From Spirodela intermedia (taxonomy: Eukaryota > Streptophyta > Magnoliopsida > Alismatales > Araceae): DNA of 64,000 nt. Below, in pieces: positions 47,572-59,006 of the stretch (its first letter is position 1; each line of letters begins with the position of its first letter). Below the pieces are notes generated by a model. The model was not told where the DNA came from, did no database searches, and saw nothing but the letters and a program-made list of their open reading frames with translations. The stretch lies in the NCBI GenBank assembly GCA_902729315.2, contig LR746276.1, positions 1,031,169 through 1,095,168 on the forward strand, written 5' to 3'. The position numbers and the translations under genes were made by a program.

Positions 47572-49550
47572 ATGAATGGTAGATACAGCTTGCAACCAAT
47601 CTTAGAAAATCTAACTACCAACCAATCTAAGAATTTAGGAGCACAAGAAAAATGAAATTTACCACCCATGTTAATGACTCCAATAATAGAAAAAGGAAAA
47701 AAATCATCTTCTATTGAAGTAGAATCACCTAGAATGGATCATCCAGCCTAAGAGAGTGAGAATGTTGAAAATACTCAACTTTATAAACCTATATGTGATT
47801 ATTATACACTTGATTTATATAGACTTACTTTGCAAGTTATACCTCTTATTTTGCCAAATGCTCATTTTGATATTCATCATAGCACTCTACAAATACTTTC
47901 TGAATTTCGTGGGTTAACTAATGAGGAACCACATCAACATATTCTTTGTTTTCTAGTTGCATGTGAACTTATTCATTTTCCTAATATTCCTTAAGATACA
48001 CTTAGGTTACGTCTCTTCTCATATTCATTGCATGATAAAGCTAGAGATTAGCTCACATCATTACCACATGAAATCACCACATAATTAGAACTAGAGCAAG
48101 TATTTTTAGAAAATTCTATCCCATTTGCAAGACTTATGCCATCTAGAAAGTCATTCTCCAATTTACTCAAAAATTAGGAGAAGTATTCCATGAATCTTGA
48201 AAAAGATTCAAGGAGCTTTAAAGGAGATGTCCACATCATGAAATTACCAAATGACAATTAAATCATAAAAACAGTATAGATGCTACATGTGGAGGCACAT
48301 TCATGAGTAATGATGAGGATGAAATTTATAAATTATCTAAAAATTTAAGTAGAAATTCTGCTAAAAGTGAATATTTTGCTTTATATGATCACAACAATAA
48401 TGAAAATAAAAGAAAAATATTTGAGATTAGAAATAATGATACATTAGACATTAGAAATGAAGTTAGTGAGGTTCATCAAAAGTTAAATGTTTTATATAAT
48501 CATTTGCTACATAAAAAGGGACACAATATTCATATTATAGATGTTCATCATGTGATAGGACTGATCATTATAAATCTAAATATCCTAATTTAGATCAAGA
48601 GCATACACATGCACTTCATGATCATAGGAATCAGTCAAATCCTTAGAAAATTAGAATAATTTTTTAAATTCTCAAAATCATGTCATGCATTATCAATCAT
48701 TTCATAGACCTAATCATGCATTTAGACCTCCTCATCAACCACAATATAATGCTAAGCCCTCTTTTCATCAAAATAGTCATAATTTCTAGCAAGGTACTCA
48801 TTAGCTACTAGCCCACAATTTCACCCCTTCTTCTACAAGTTCGGTCCCCAATTTTAACCCACAATATCCTAATTCATATCAAAATCAATCTGATATGAAT
48901 TCAAAATCAGTGCAACAGTTTATGGGACAAATGATGTAATAATTTCAGGAAATAAATATATCTATGATGAAAATGAGGGAGAAAATTAGATAAGAAAATC
49001 AGCAAACAACTCTTAGGTTAGAAAAAGAGATAGGTAAATTAGTCTTGGCCAATTCAAAATGTGAAACAGGTCATCTTCCTAGTCAACCCATCATGAAGTC
49101 AAAATCAGTCTTCTAATAGCGATGAACCATCTACATCTCAAGGTTTTGAAAATGTAGAAGTGATGACAACTTTTAGGAGTGGAATGCAACTCAAAGATTC
49201 ATATGCATCAGATTTTCTAGAAAAATACGTTAATAATGATGAAGTGCTGAATGATGAGGATAATGAACATAATAGTTTATTTTCTGATGATGAGAATTTA
49301 GAGGAAGAAAAATAAGAATCAAAAAAAGAAAAATCAAAAATACCAACCATTCCTATTTTATCATAGCAAGATGAACTTAGAAAAATAGTCCCTTTTCCTA
49401 AGATAGTAGAACCAAAACTTAGGAAAAGAGTTGAACCTAATGAAGAACTTATGGAAATATTTAAACAAGTTCATATCTCTATTCCTTTGGTAGATGTAAT
49501 TAAACACATACCTACATATGTGAAATTTTTAAAAGAATTATACACACTAT
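47572..49550 (+). pseudogene. Second Athila-like gag (LTR-B element), heavily broken
   Basis: Starts with MNGRYSLQPILENL, parallel to the start of the gag at 33,362, then ILPNAHFDIHHSTLQ, SEFRGLTNEEPHQHI and HDKARD segments, and ends with the gag-protease linker (IPLVDVIKHIPTYVKFLKELY, 21 residues spanning 49,480-49,543). Stops and frameshifts are frequent. The sequence breaks off before any protease, at a junction with unrelated DNA near 49,551. Confidence 0.75.
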
Positions 49551-49554
49551 TAAA

Positions 49555-49739
49555 GCTAGATTTTTGTGTTTTAATTAGTTTTATTATTTTATTTTATTTT
49601 ATTTTATTAACTTGAAAACTAAATATAGAATGTTGTGTTAATTTTATAAGTTTGAAGTTAAAATATTCGTGTAATTTTATATCATTTAAAAATATATACA
49701 AAATAAATTATAAAAATATTCTGCCCATTGGCAAGTCAA
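49555..49739. other. Short fragment shared inverted with 62,750-62,830
   Basis: GCTAGATTTTTGTGTTTTAA and the following TTTTA repeats read as the reverse complement of 62,750-62,830. The element is not identified. Confidence 0.5.
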
Positions 49740-51905
49740 CACTCAACAATTGACCTAGAGGGGTAGTGCAATCGAGTGGGTAGACTCAAATAAGGAGAGC
49801 CACGAGTTGGGCTCGAGTGGCAAAGGACTCACTACATGCACATGTGCATCACTCCCCTTCCATGTCCTAGTGGCCAACCAGTCATGGAGCAAGGAGCATC
49901 CGTACGCACATGCACGCACGAAGGTGGACCCCCTTTTTGCCTTCTCCCAAGATAGTCATGAGCATTATTTTATTTCAGGAGAAGGGATCTCTACTAAGAG
50001 AATAACTTTGAGTTATATTCAGCTTAAATCATCTCAAACTTTTGATGTGGGACTAACTATTTTCATATGTTTCAGTGCAGTCATTTGGAGTGTTGTGTGA
50101 TCTAGTGGTATTTAGCAAGCCACATCATCGGTGGATATAATGCCATGATATTAGATGTGTAAAGTGATCCATCAACAATTTGTGAATCTAACATCGTGAT
50201 AAGTCTTCATTATCATGAGTTAATAATTAGTAAATAATATAGTTTTAGCCTTAACTCATGATAAATAGATTTATATTTGTGTTAAAATATGAAAAGTGTT
50301 TTTCAATTGATTTACGTGAATTTTTGGGTAATTATGTGATTTTATATAAATTTCTATGATTTTTATAGTCTTATTTTTGAGATAAATGAAGAAAAAGAAA
50401 TTAAAAAAAAAACAAAATGGGGTGGACCCGCTGGCCAGCCAAGCCCGCAAGCGAGTCTGAAGCGTAGTTGAGTAGCCGTGAGCAGGGGCTCGAGCAACTT
50501 GGACCAATAGGGGCACGTGTGCGCCACTCCCCTTCCACGTCACTAGTGGCCAGCCAGTTGTGGGGCAAAGAGTGGTCGTACATGCACGAGAAAGGGACTT
50601 GCTTGCAAATGTAACATTAGAGTATATTCGCCTGACACTTTGGCGCACAAGCGATGTGGGACTAAACCTACATCACACCTTCCCCAGAAAGGGCAGGCAA
50701 CCAGCACGGGTTCGAATCCTACTAGAGTCAAAACTTATATTTTTTTATCTAATTATCATGACTTTCCTACAAACTGCCGGTGAAAGATTAAGCTGCCAAA
50801 ATTGTTGGATCATCGACAAAAATCTTGTCAATGTGATTTGCAAAGCATTGTTACTAAAATTACTAAACGATTCACAATAAAAAGATTGTGAATCCATCGA
50901 GTAAGGCATCTCCAATTAATCAACAAACAAGTCGTCGTCAGGAAAAAGATGATCCGTCGAGAGACGAGTCACAACCTCTTGAGAGCATGCCAAATGCAAT
51001 GAAGAGCCTCCTCTTGTTACGTGGACCTAAGGATGAAGCTCCCTGACACATGCCCCACCTCCATCCAACTCCTCTCTGCGAGTGACAGCCGCAAGAGAAC
51101 TGCAAAGTTGTTGGTTTTCGCTTCGTCAGGTGATAGTCACCAGAGACGATTCGATTACCCATTTCATTGATCTCTAGACTTTGCAAAGAGATTTAGAAAT
51201 TGTCCACGTCGTCCTTGTCTAAGGAAAACCTTCGAGGTCATGGACACTACATGACGATCCTTCCAAACACTCAAGATTCTGATGCATTGCTGATGCATCA
51301 CCGTCGTGACGCCAAAACTCTGTTTTCTTACTTTCAACTTACTTTACCTTTCATTTAGTGATAATTTGTGTGATTTAAATTTACCAAGATATACTTCATT
51401 TAATTACGATTCTTTCGACTTTTATAAATCTTAATTTGATCGATTATATCATTTGTAATTACTTATGTAAGAATCACCAGGTGGAACTTTGTTTTTGTCT
51501 GATTCACGTTTGTCGGGAGCTGACGCCATCTTGACGTCCGTACCCTTATTTCCCTTTTTCATGAATTTTAAATATATTTATTTTTCATTTCCTAGTATAA
51601 AATTTATATAAAATAATATTCTTTGAGAAATTTTTTTAATAATTACCAAATATTATATTACATCCCTATGATCGGCTTGGAAAATTATCGCTATTTTTAG
51701 AAGTTTTATTAAATTATACTAGATATATTTGTTCAGAAATACTTTTAAATATCTAAAAATTCATATTTTTTAGTTTTATAAATTTTAAATTTGCGTGATT
51801 TACTATACAATGACTAAGTCACGTCACATCGCTCAACACGAACATAGATTTAAAAGATGATTTGATGACTAAGGAGTTTCCACAATACTAGGAACTTAAG
51901 CTCTT
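49740..51905 (+). repeat. LTR-B-related 5' part, interrupted by a solo LTR-A
   Basis: 49,740-50,196 plus 51,827-51,905 match the reverse complement of about 53,280-53,653 (TTTTGATGTGGGACTAAC, GATGTGTAAAGTGATCCATC, AAGATGATTTGA). It is broken by the LTR-A inserted at 50,197 and ends at an inverted junction with the next LTR-B. Confidence 0.6.
50197..51826 (+). repeat. Solo LTR-A with perfect target duplication
   Basis: 1,630 bp, TGATAAG ... ACGTCA, flanked on both sides by CATCG (50,192-50,196 and 51,827-51,831). There is no internal sequence, so it arose by LTR-LTR recombination after insertion. A single copy of the 144-bp unit is present. Confidence 0.92.
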
Positions 51906-51926
51906 GCATATATCATTGTCAAGAAT

Positions 51927-53653
51927 TGATGTGCACTTGTCGTTGTATTTAAATACACATTATCTAATAATATTTACGACTAAGACTTAATAAAATATTA
52001 GTAAAGAAGTAAGTATTAGGTCTAACACAGAGAGATTGATTAATTCATCATGAAAACTAATTTAGTATACATAAAAAGTGATTTTAATATTTTATCCTTA
52101 TTTAATGGAAATCATAAAATAGAAGGGTGATGTGAAAAGAATAAAGAAGGAAAATGAAGAAAAGGAAGGAGTAAAATAGAGAGAAAAGAGAGAGCTCTCA
52201 CTAGAGAGAGAGGGGGTGAGATCTCCCATGAAAGGGAGAGAAAGAGAGAGGAGGAGAGAAAGCTCTCACGAGAGAGAGAAGGGATGAAGTCTCTCGCGAA
52301 AGGGAGAGAAAGAGAGAAGAGGAGAGAAAACTCTCACGAGAGAGAGAAGGGATGAGATCTCTCACGAAAGGGAGAGGAAGAGAGAGCAGAGAGAAATAAG
52401 ATGAAAATGAAGAAAGATAGAAATACGGTCAATCCATTTTCATAGTGACCATTATTCTCAAATAAATATGTGCTCGAGAATTCAAACACATGACATGAGG
52501 TCAGCCGTGAACATCTTTAATTTATTGTAACCATTAAATGCTCATTAATCAGCCTTTAATCTTGGTGATTTCACATTTAAAAATAGAAAAATACTTCTTA
52601 TTCATGAAATGCCAAGAACATGAATCAAGATTTGACAGTAAAAATCAATAAAAAATAAGTTTTAAATGATTTTACCTTAATTTTAGACAAGTTTCAGAGG
52701 ATTCAGAAAAAGAATGAAGATCATTCATCAAGTTTTGAATTAGTTCTACTCATTTCAATCAAAATATTCATGAAATAGAAAGAACTTATTGTAAAATATA
52801 AATAAATGACAAAAGTAAGTAAGTCCTAAAAGTATAGAATAAATCATTGCCCAAGTTTAGTTTGCCTCATGGGCAACTAGAGACATCGGTGTGGCTGGTT
52901 TCATTCGGACATGCTACACCACGTTGGAAGTCAGTAGAAGTATCATTTGGAAGCACTTTACCACTTGTCGGAGAGATCCATTGAAAGAGGGGTCGACTAT
53001 GTTGACAATGTTGTCTAGAGGGAGAAGACTCACTAGAGACGTCAATCATGCAAAAGGATGGAAGAACAGATTGTCATTTTTGTGTCAACTGTCGAGATTT
53101 TAAAGATAATTGATAATATCTATTTACTATATAATAATCAATTATTGTCTTTATATCCCTAATGATGGTATGTCTGAGAATTGAAATTCCTAGTATCATG
53201 GCATTTCAAGAGCCACTAGATCAAATGTGCTTGGTCACATTGCCCACTAAGCCAAACAAGATCAACTTGCCGCGAACCACAGTCGATTGAGAACTTAAGT
53301 TCATGGTACCATAGTGCCACTTTAGCCGTCAAATCATCCTTTAAGGTCATGTGCATGCTGAGTGGTGTCAAATTTCAAACCGTTGATGGATCACTTTACA
53401 CATCTAGTATCGTGGTGGTTTGTCACCTGCAAGATCAGGTTAATTTGATGATGTGGCTCACTAAATACTACTGGATCACATTGTGCTTTAGATGACTAAG
53501 CTGAAATGGACAAAAATGGTTAGTCCCACATCAAAAGCTTGCCACCATTTAAGCTGAAGATAAATCAAAGTTTCTCTCTCTTAGTAAAGATCCCTTCTCT
53601 CAAAAAAAAATAATGCCTAGGACCATCTTGAGAGAAGGCAAAAAGGTGGTCTG
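51927..53653 (-). repeat. LTR-B, reverse orientation
   Basis: Starts TGATGTGCACTTGTC (reverse complement of the LTR-B 3' end) and continues, through the GA-rich minisatellite, to 53,653 where a reverse LTR-A begins. It faces the forward LTR-B piece to its left. Confidence 0.7.
52190..52400. repeat. GA-rich minisatellite (LTR-B, reverse)
   Basis: About three units of roughly 62 nt with GAGAGAAAGCTCTCACGAGA-type wording; the counterpart of 46,658-46,990. Confidence 0.8.
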
Positions 53654-55214
53654 TGATATGCCTTAGTCATTGTATATTAAATCACGCAAATCTAAAATGT
53701 ATAAAACTAGAAAATATGATTTTTTTGATATTTAGAAGTATTTCTAAACAAATATATCAATTATAATTCAATAAAACTTCCAAAAAAATAGTAGTAATTT
53801 TCCAAGTCAATCACAAGGATGTAATATAATATCTGGTAATTATTCAAAAATTTTCTCAAAGAATACTATTTTCTATGAATTTTATACTAAGAAATGAAAA
53901 AAAATATATTTAAAATTCACAAAAAAGGGAAATAAGGGTGCAGACGTCAAGATGATTCTTACGTAAGCGATTATAGACAATTTAATTTATCAAATTAAGA
54001 TTTGTAAAATCAAAAGAATCATAAGTGAACGAAGTATATTTTGGTAAATTAAAATCACATAAATTATCACTAAATGAAGCGTAAAGTAAGTTGAAAGTAG
54101 GAAAATAGAGTTCCGATGTCACAACAGTGATGCGTCGACAATGCACTAAAATCCTGAGTGTTTGGGAGGATAGTCATGTAGTGTCCATGGCCTTGAAGGC
54201 TCTCCTTGGACAAGGATGATGTGAGCAATCTCTAGATCTCCTTACAAAGTTTAGAGATTAACAAAATGGGTCGTTGAATCATCTCTAGCGGCTATCACCC
54301 GGCGAAGCGGAAAAACAGCAACTTTGCGACTCTCCGGCGGTTGTCACTTGCTGGAGAGGAGTTGGATGGAGGTAAGGTGCATGTCAAGGAGCTTCATCCT
54401 CATGTCCGTGCAGCAAGAGGAGGCTCTTCATCGCATCTGGTACGCTCTCAAGTGGTGGTGACTTGTCTCCCGGTAGATCATCCTCTTCCTGATGACAACT
54501 TGTTCGTCGATCAATCGGAGATGATTTACTCGATTCACGATCCTTTTATCGTGAATCCTTCAACAATTTTAGTAACAATACTTTGCGAATTACATTGACA
54601 AGATTTTCACTGATGATCTAGTGATTTTAGTTGCTTAATCCTTCACCAGCGATCTATAGGAAAGTTGCGATAATCAGATAAAAATGTGAGTTTTGGCTCT
54701 GGGAGGATTCGAACCCACGCCGGTTGCCCCCCCTTTCGAGGGAAGGTGACGCGGGTTTAGTCCCACATCAATTGTGCGCCAAAGTTTCTAGCGAAGATAA
54801 AGTAATATTACATTCATGATCAAGCATGTGTGTACGACCACTCCTTGTCCCACAGTCAACTGGCCACCAGTGACGTGGAAGGGGAGTGGCGCACACGTGC
54901 CCCCATTGGTTCAAGCCACTCGAGCTCCTACTCACGGCTACTCCCCAACTACGCTTCTGACCCACTTGCCAGCCCAGCGGGTCCCCCCATTTTGTAATAT
55001 TTCTATTTTTATTTCTTATTCTTCATTTATCTCAAAACTAAGACTGTAAAAATCATATAAATTCGTATAAAATCACATAATTACCCAAAAATTCACGTTA
55101 ATCAATTGAAAACTACTTTTCACACTTTAACACAAATATAAGTCTATTTATCATGAGTTAAAACTAAAACTATATTATTTACTAATTATTAACTTATGAT
55201 AATAAAGACTTATT
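53654..55214 (-). repeat. LTR-A, reverse, nearly full length
   Basis: Runs from TGATATGCCTTAGTC to GACTTATTA, with a deletion near 53,950 that removes part of the GACGTC...GATTCTTACG segment. Flanks GTCTG and GTTTA agree at three of five positions, so a target duplication is only possible. Confidence 0.75.
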
Positions 55215-55350
55215 AGTTTACCCTCGCACAAGCACGTGTGTATAGATACTCCTTGCCCCACGACCAGTTGACCACCAAGATGTGAAAGGGGAGTGACGCA
55301 CACATGCATAGAGTGAGTCCTTCATCACTCAAGCCCAGCTCATAGCTCCT
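55215..55350. other. Fragment with the module shared by LTR-A and LTR-B
   Basis: Contains, in reverse orientation, the CCACTCCCCTTCCA...TGGTGG...GGGGCAAGGAG module found in both LTR families, between two oppositely oriented LTR-A copies. Confidence 0.5.
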
Positions 55351-57507
55351 TAATAAGTCTTCATTATCATGAGTTAATAATTAATAAATAATATAGTCTT
55401 AGCCTTTACTCATGATAAATAGATTTATATTTATGTTAATTTATGAAAAATAGTGTTAGTGGATTAATGTGATTTTTTTGTTAATTATATAATTTTATAA
55501 AAATATATATGATTTTTATAATTCTATTTTTGAAGATATATGAAGAAAAAGAAAATTTAAAAAAATAGAAAAAAAGGACCTACCGACCAGTTGGGCCCGC
55601 AAGTAGGTCAGAAGTGCAATCAAGGCAGAGCCACAAGTAGAGACTTGAGTAGCTATAGACCGATGGGGGCATGTGTGCACCACTCCCCTTCCATGTCACT
55701 AGTGGCCAGCTGGTTGTGAGACAAGGAGCAGTCATACACACGAGAAAGGGGCTCATTACTTATAAATTTGATATTACTCTATATTTGTCCAAAACTTCGA
55801 CAAACAAATGATGTGAGACTAAAGCCATGTCACACCTTCCCTAGAATGATGTCGATTATTTCAATACTTAAGATACCTATTAGTTATAAGAATGATATAG
55901 CATGATGACACCCCTTTATAAGGGTATTATAGTACTTATTTCACTCCCTCTCATGTAAGCAAATGACTAGCACAGGTTTAAATCTTTTTGAAGTCAAAAA
56001 ATATTTTTTTATCTAATTAAATCGTGATTTTTTTACATATCGCTGGTGAAGTATTAAGTCAGCAAATTGCTTAATCATCGATAAAAATCTTGTCAATGTG
56101 GTTCGCAAAGCATTGTTACTAAAAGTACTGAATGAGTCGCAATAAAAGGATCGTGAATCCATCAAGTAAATCATCTCCGATTGATCAATGAACAAGTAGT
56201 CGTCAAGAAGATGATGATCTACTAAAAGAGTAATAATATATTGATTATGACATTTATAATGTAGCATGTTATCTTATTAAAAATAAATATTTATTATTTT
56301 TTTAGGTATTTCATTGAGTTTGATATTTTTTAAAAGTTTTAATAATTTTTCTTTGAGTTTTACAATCATAATTAATTTTTTATTAATATGAGAGAATTTT
56401 AGAGATTTTTAATTTCTTTTTATGGTTTTTAGGAGGCCAATATATGCTTCAACGGACAAGATCTGATATGTGGAGATGAGGCAACGAAATCAAGGGTTGA
56501 GGCATTGACACACAGCATCATCAAATGAGGAGATCAAAAGCCATCAAAAATGTCCACACAATCAACGGTAGATGGAGCATACTTACCAAGGGTGTAGTGG
56601 ATCTCAACATTCAAGAAGATTTGACAGCTACGATAAGACTTCCAAATCCAATGCTTTAGATCAACTCGAGAAGAAACCGTCTCTCATCCGATTTTATCAC
56701 GGGCAAAAAGATAGAAATATCCTCATTTAATTATAGCCCTACACATGTATTCTCATCCTCTCGTATAAACCCTTATGCATTTAAGCTACCATTTAGGGGT
56801 GGAAGAATGTAACTTCAAATGCCCCGACATTTTGTCAGCTCACATGAAACATCATTGAGGTTTGACATCAGATTTGGATGTGTTTTGGTTGATTCAAGTG
56901 TGGATTCAAAGCGTAGAGCCATGTTCAAAGCATCAGAATAGCTACTCGAAGAGGAAACCACCTGGCCTTGACAACATATAGAGGCCTGAGGTAAGTTCAT
57001 CTAAGTTCGATGTGCTCCACACATGATCAATCACTTAGGTATTCGTAGGTTTGAAATAGAGTGATTTATAGTTTTGATTCTGCATTACGAGTCTTTTATA
57101 TGTGTGTTCACTTCTCTAGCATTGTCCACATTGTTGATTTTCTATTTTCCCCCATTTCCAACAGCAAAAATTCTTTTTAGTTGTGGTCACCTCTCTTTTG
57201 ATGGTCATTTGATTTAAATAGTAACTAAGTATGTCTAATTTCCATTCCTTGTGGATCAACCTCAAGTTCACTAGAGTATTACTTATTTTAGTATTTTTAT
57301 TTAATAAATTCATGATTATAAATATTTTTTTGATCAAGAGATTTTAGGGCTTTCAACGACCCTTGATTTTATTTTATTAGAGATGGGTCGCCACCTCTTG
57401 AAAGCATATCAAATGCAATGAAGAACCTCCTCTTCCTATGTGGACTTAAGGATGAACCACCATCTAACTCCACTCTATCAGGTGATAGTCACCGAAAAGC
57501 TATAAAT
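55351..57507 (+). repeat. LTR-A, forward, split by an insertion and 3'-truncated
   Basis: 55,351-56,231 and 57,378-57,507 are consecutive parts of LTR-A. The second part ends mid-LTR and joins retrotransposon 3' noncoding sequence. Strongly CpG-depleted. Confidence 0.65.
56232..57377. other. About 1.15-kb insertion within LTR-A
   Basis: Not similar to anything else in the window. A short AGAG lies at both borders and could be a 4-bp duplication or chance. No open frame beyond 73 codons and no clear terminal inverted repeats; class not determined. Confidence 0.45.
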
Positions 57508-58312
57508 GAGTTAAAAGAATGATTTAGTAGCATGAAATGTTATAATACTCTTTGAATACATGCTAAATAACATAGATTTGATTTTACAGATTTTCACTTC
57601 GTAATCTTGATAGATAGTATTTACTTGATGTGAAAATTTGATTGCTTATTTGAGTTTAATAGTGATATTTACACCTTGATCTATAGGACTTGTGAAGAGA
57701 AATCACTTATTTTGGAATTAAAAAAAATAGCAATGTGAAAAATCTAAAAATGAATAATATAAATGGAGGGTGTGAGACATCATTCTCATTGTCGAAAATC
57801 ATCCATAGAAAAATAATTGCTGCAAAATAAGTAAATAATATGAAAGTCCTGAAAATGAAGAATACAAATGGACGGTGTGAGACATCATTCTTATGGTCAA
57901 AATTTGTCTACAAGAAAAACTACTTATTCACTATAGAAAAAATAGAAGAAATATAATATAAAGTTTAAAAATCAAGCCATGAAAAAATAAAAATATAAGA
58001 TTAATATTATTTTTAGATGAATATTGATAATTAGAATATCTTGTGGATTATATCTATGAGTGAAGAAGTGATAAAGATGTGAATAGAAGAAGTGAAGTCT
58101 AGATGATTATTCTAATGAGTGCGCAAATATTTAAGTGCTTGATATCATTCTTAAATACTTGATATAAGAGTCCAAAGTGTCTAGAAGTGCATCACTTCTA
58201 ATTGTATTTTTTTTTATACTAAAATATGATGTTTTCAGATTTATGAATTTTAATTGTTATAATTTTATTATTAAGAGACTATTAATGATTTAAGTTGAGG
58301 GCCATTAAAATT
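57508..58312 (+). other. Retrotransposon 3' noncoding fragment, forward
   Basis: Matches 36,650-37,473 of the gag-only element, including the paired 46-bp repeats (near 57,755 and 57,860) and a decayed PPT (AAGTTGAGGG near 58,292). It then runs into a reverse LTR-A end, not the expected forward LTR start. Confidence 0.7.
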
Positions 58313-58430
58313 TGATGTGACTTAGTCGTTGTATAGTAAATTACGTAAATTTAAAATTTATAAAATTAGAAAATATTAGTTTTTAGATATTTAGAAGTAT
58401 TTCTGAACAAATTTCTCAAATATAGTTTAA
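58313..58430 (-). repeat. LTR-A terminal fragment, reverse
   Basis: TGATGTGACTTAGTCG ... matches the last about 115 bp of LTR-A on the minus strand. The bases to its left (AAATTT) match the leader that follows the 5' LTR in the intact element, so this was a 5' LTR end. Confidence 0.7.
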
Positions 58431-59006
58431 GAAAAGTTCCTAGTATATTTTGGTATCAATATTAATCTAATTGATTTAATTTTTCGTGCATGCAACATGA
58501 TGTAAAAAATTTATAAATTAGATAGTTCTAATAGTTTTACTTTCTGTTTTCAATTCTATTTTCAAAAACAATGAATTTGTCAAAAATAAATCAAAACTAT
58601 CCTCTTTATAGTTGTAATTACGAATTTCAGTAATATATGTCTAGGAGATTGAAATGTGAGAAAAGGTCTCTAAAATTTTAAATTTTGGGCTGTTTTTTCT
58701 CTACTATTTTTGACAGTTTATAAATTATTTTATATTATTCTTGACAGAAAACCAGAAAATAAATGTTGTAGTTTTTCTATAAAAAATTTAGTTACTTTTC
58801 TAAGTGAGCATAAAAAAAAATACAAACACATGTTCTTAGTCGTTCTACAATAGAAATTAAGATTTAATATTTCACCCCTCAACTTAAAAATGACATTGTC
58901 CTCAATGACATAGAACTTAAGGAAAACAAATAGAATGAAATAAAAAACATCGATTGTCTCTTATGCAATGTTGAATTTAATGTCTATAGCTAGACAACTT
59001 TTAGAT
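58431..59006 (-). other. Retrotransposon 3' noncoding region, reverse
   Basis: Reverse complement of about 35,870-36,660, including the AATGACATTGTCCTCAATG box (near 58,889-58,907) and the internal PPT-like complement CCCCTCAACTTAAAAATG. No coding frame. Confidence 0.7.
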
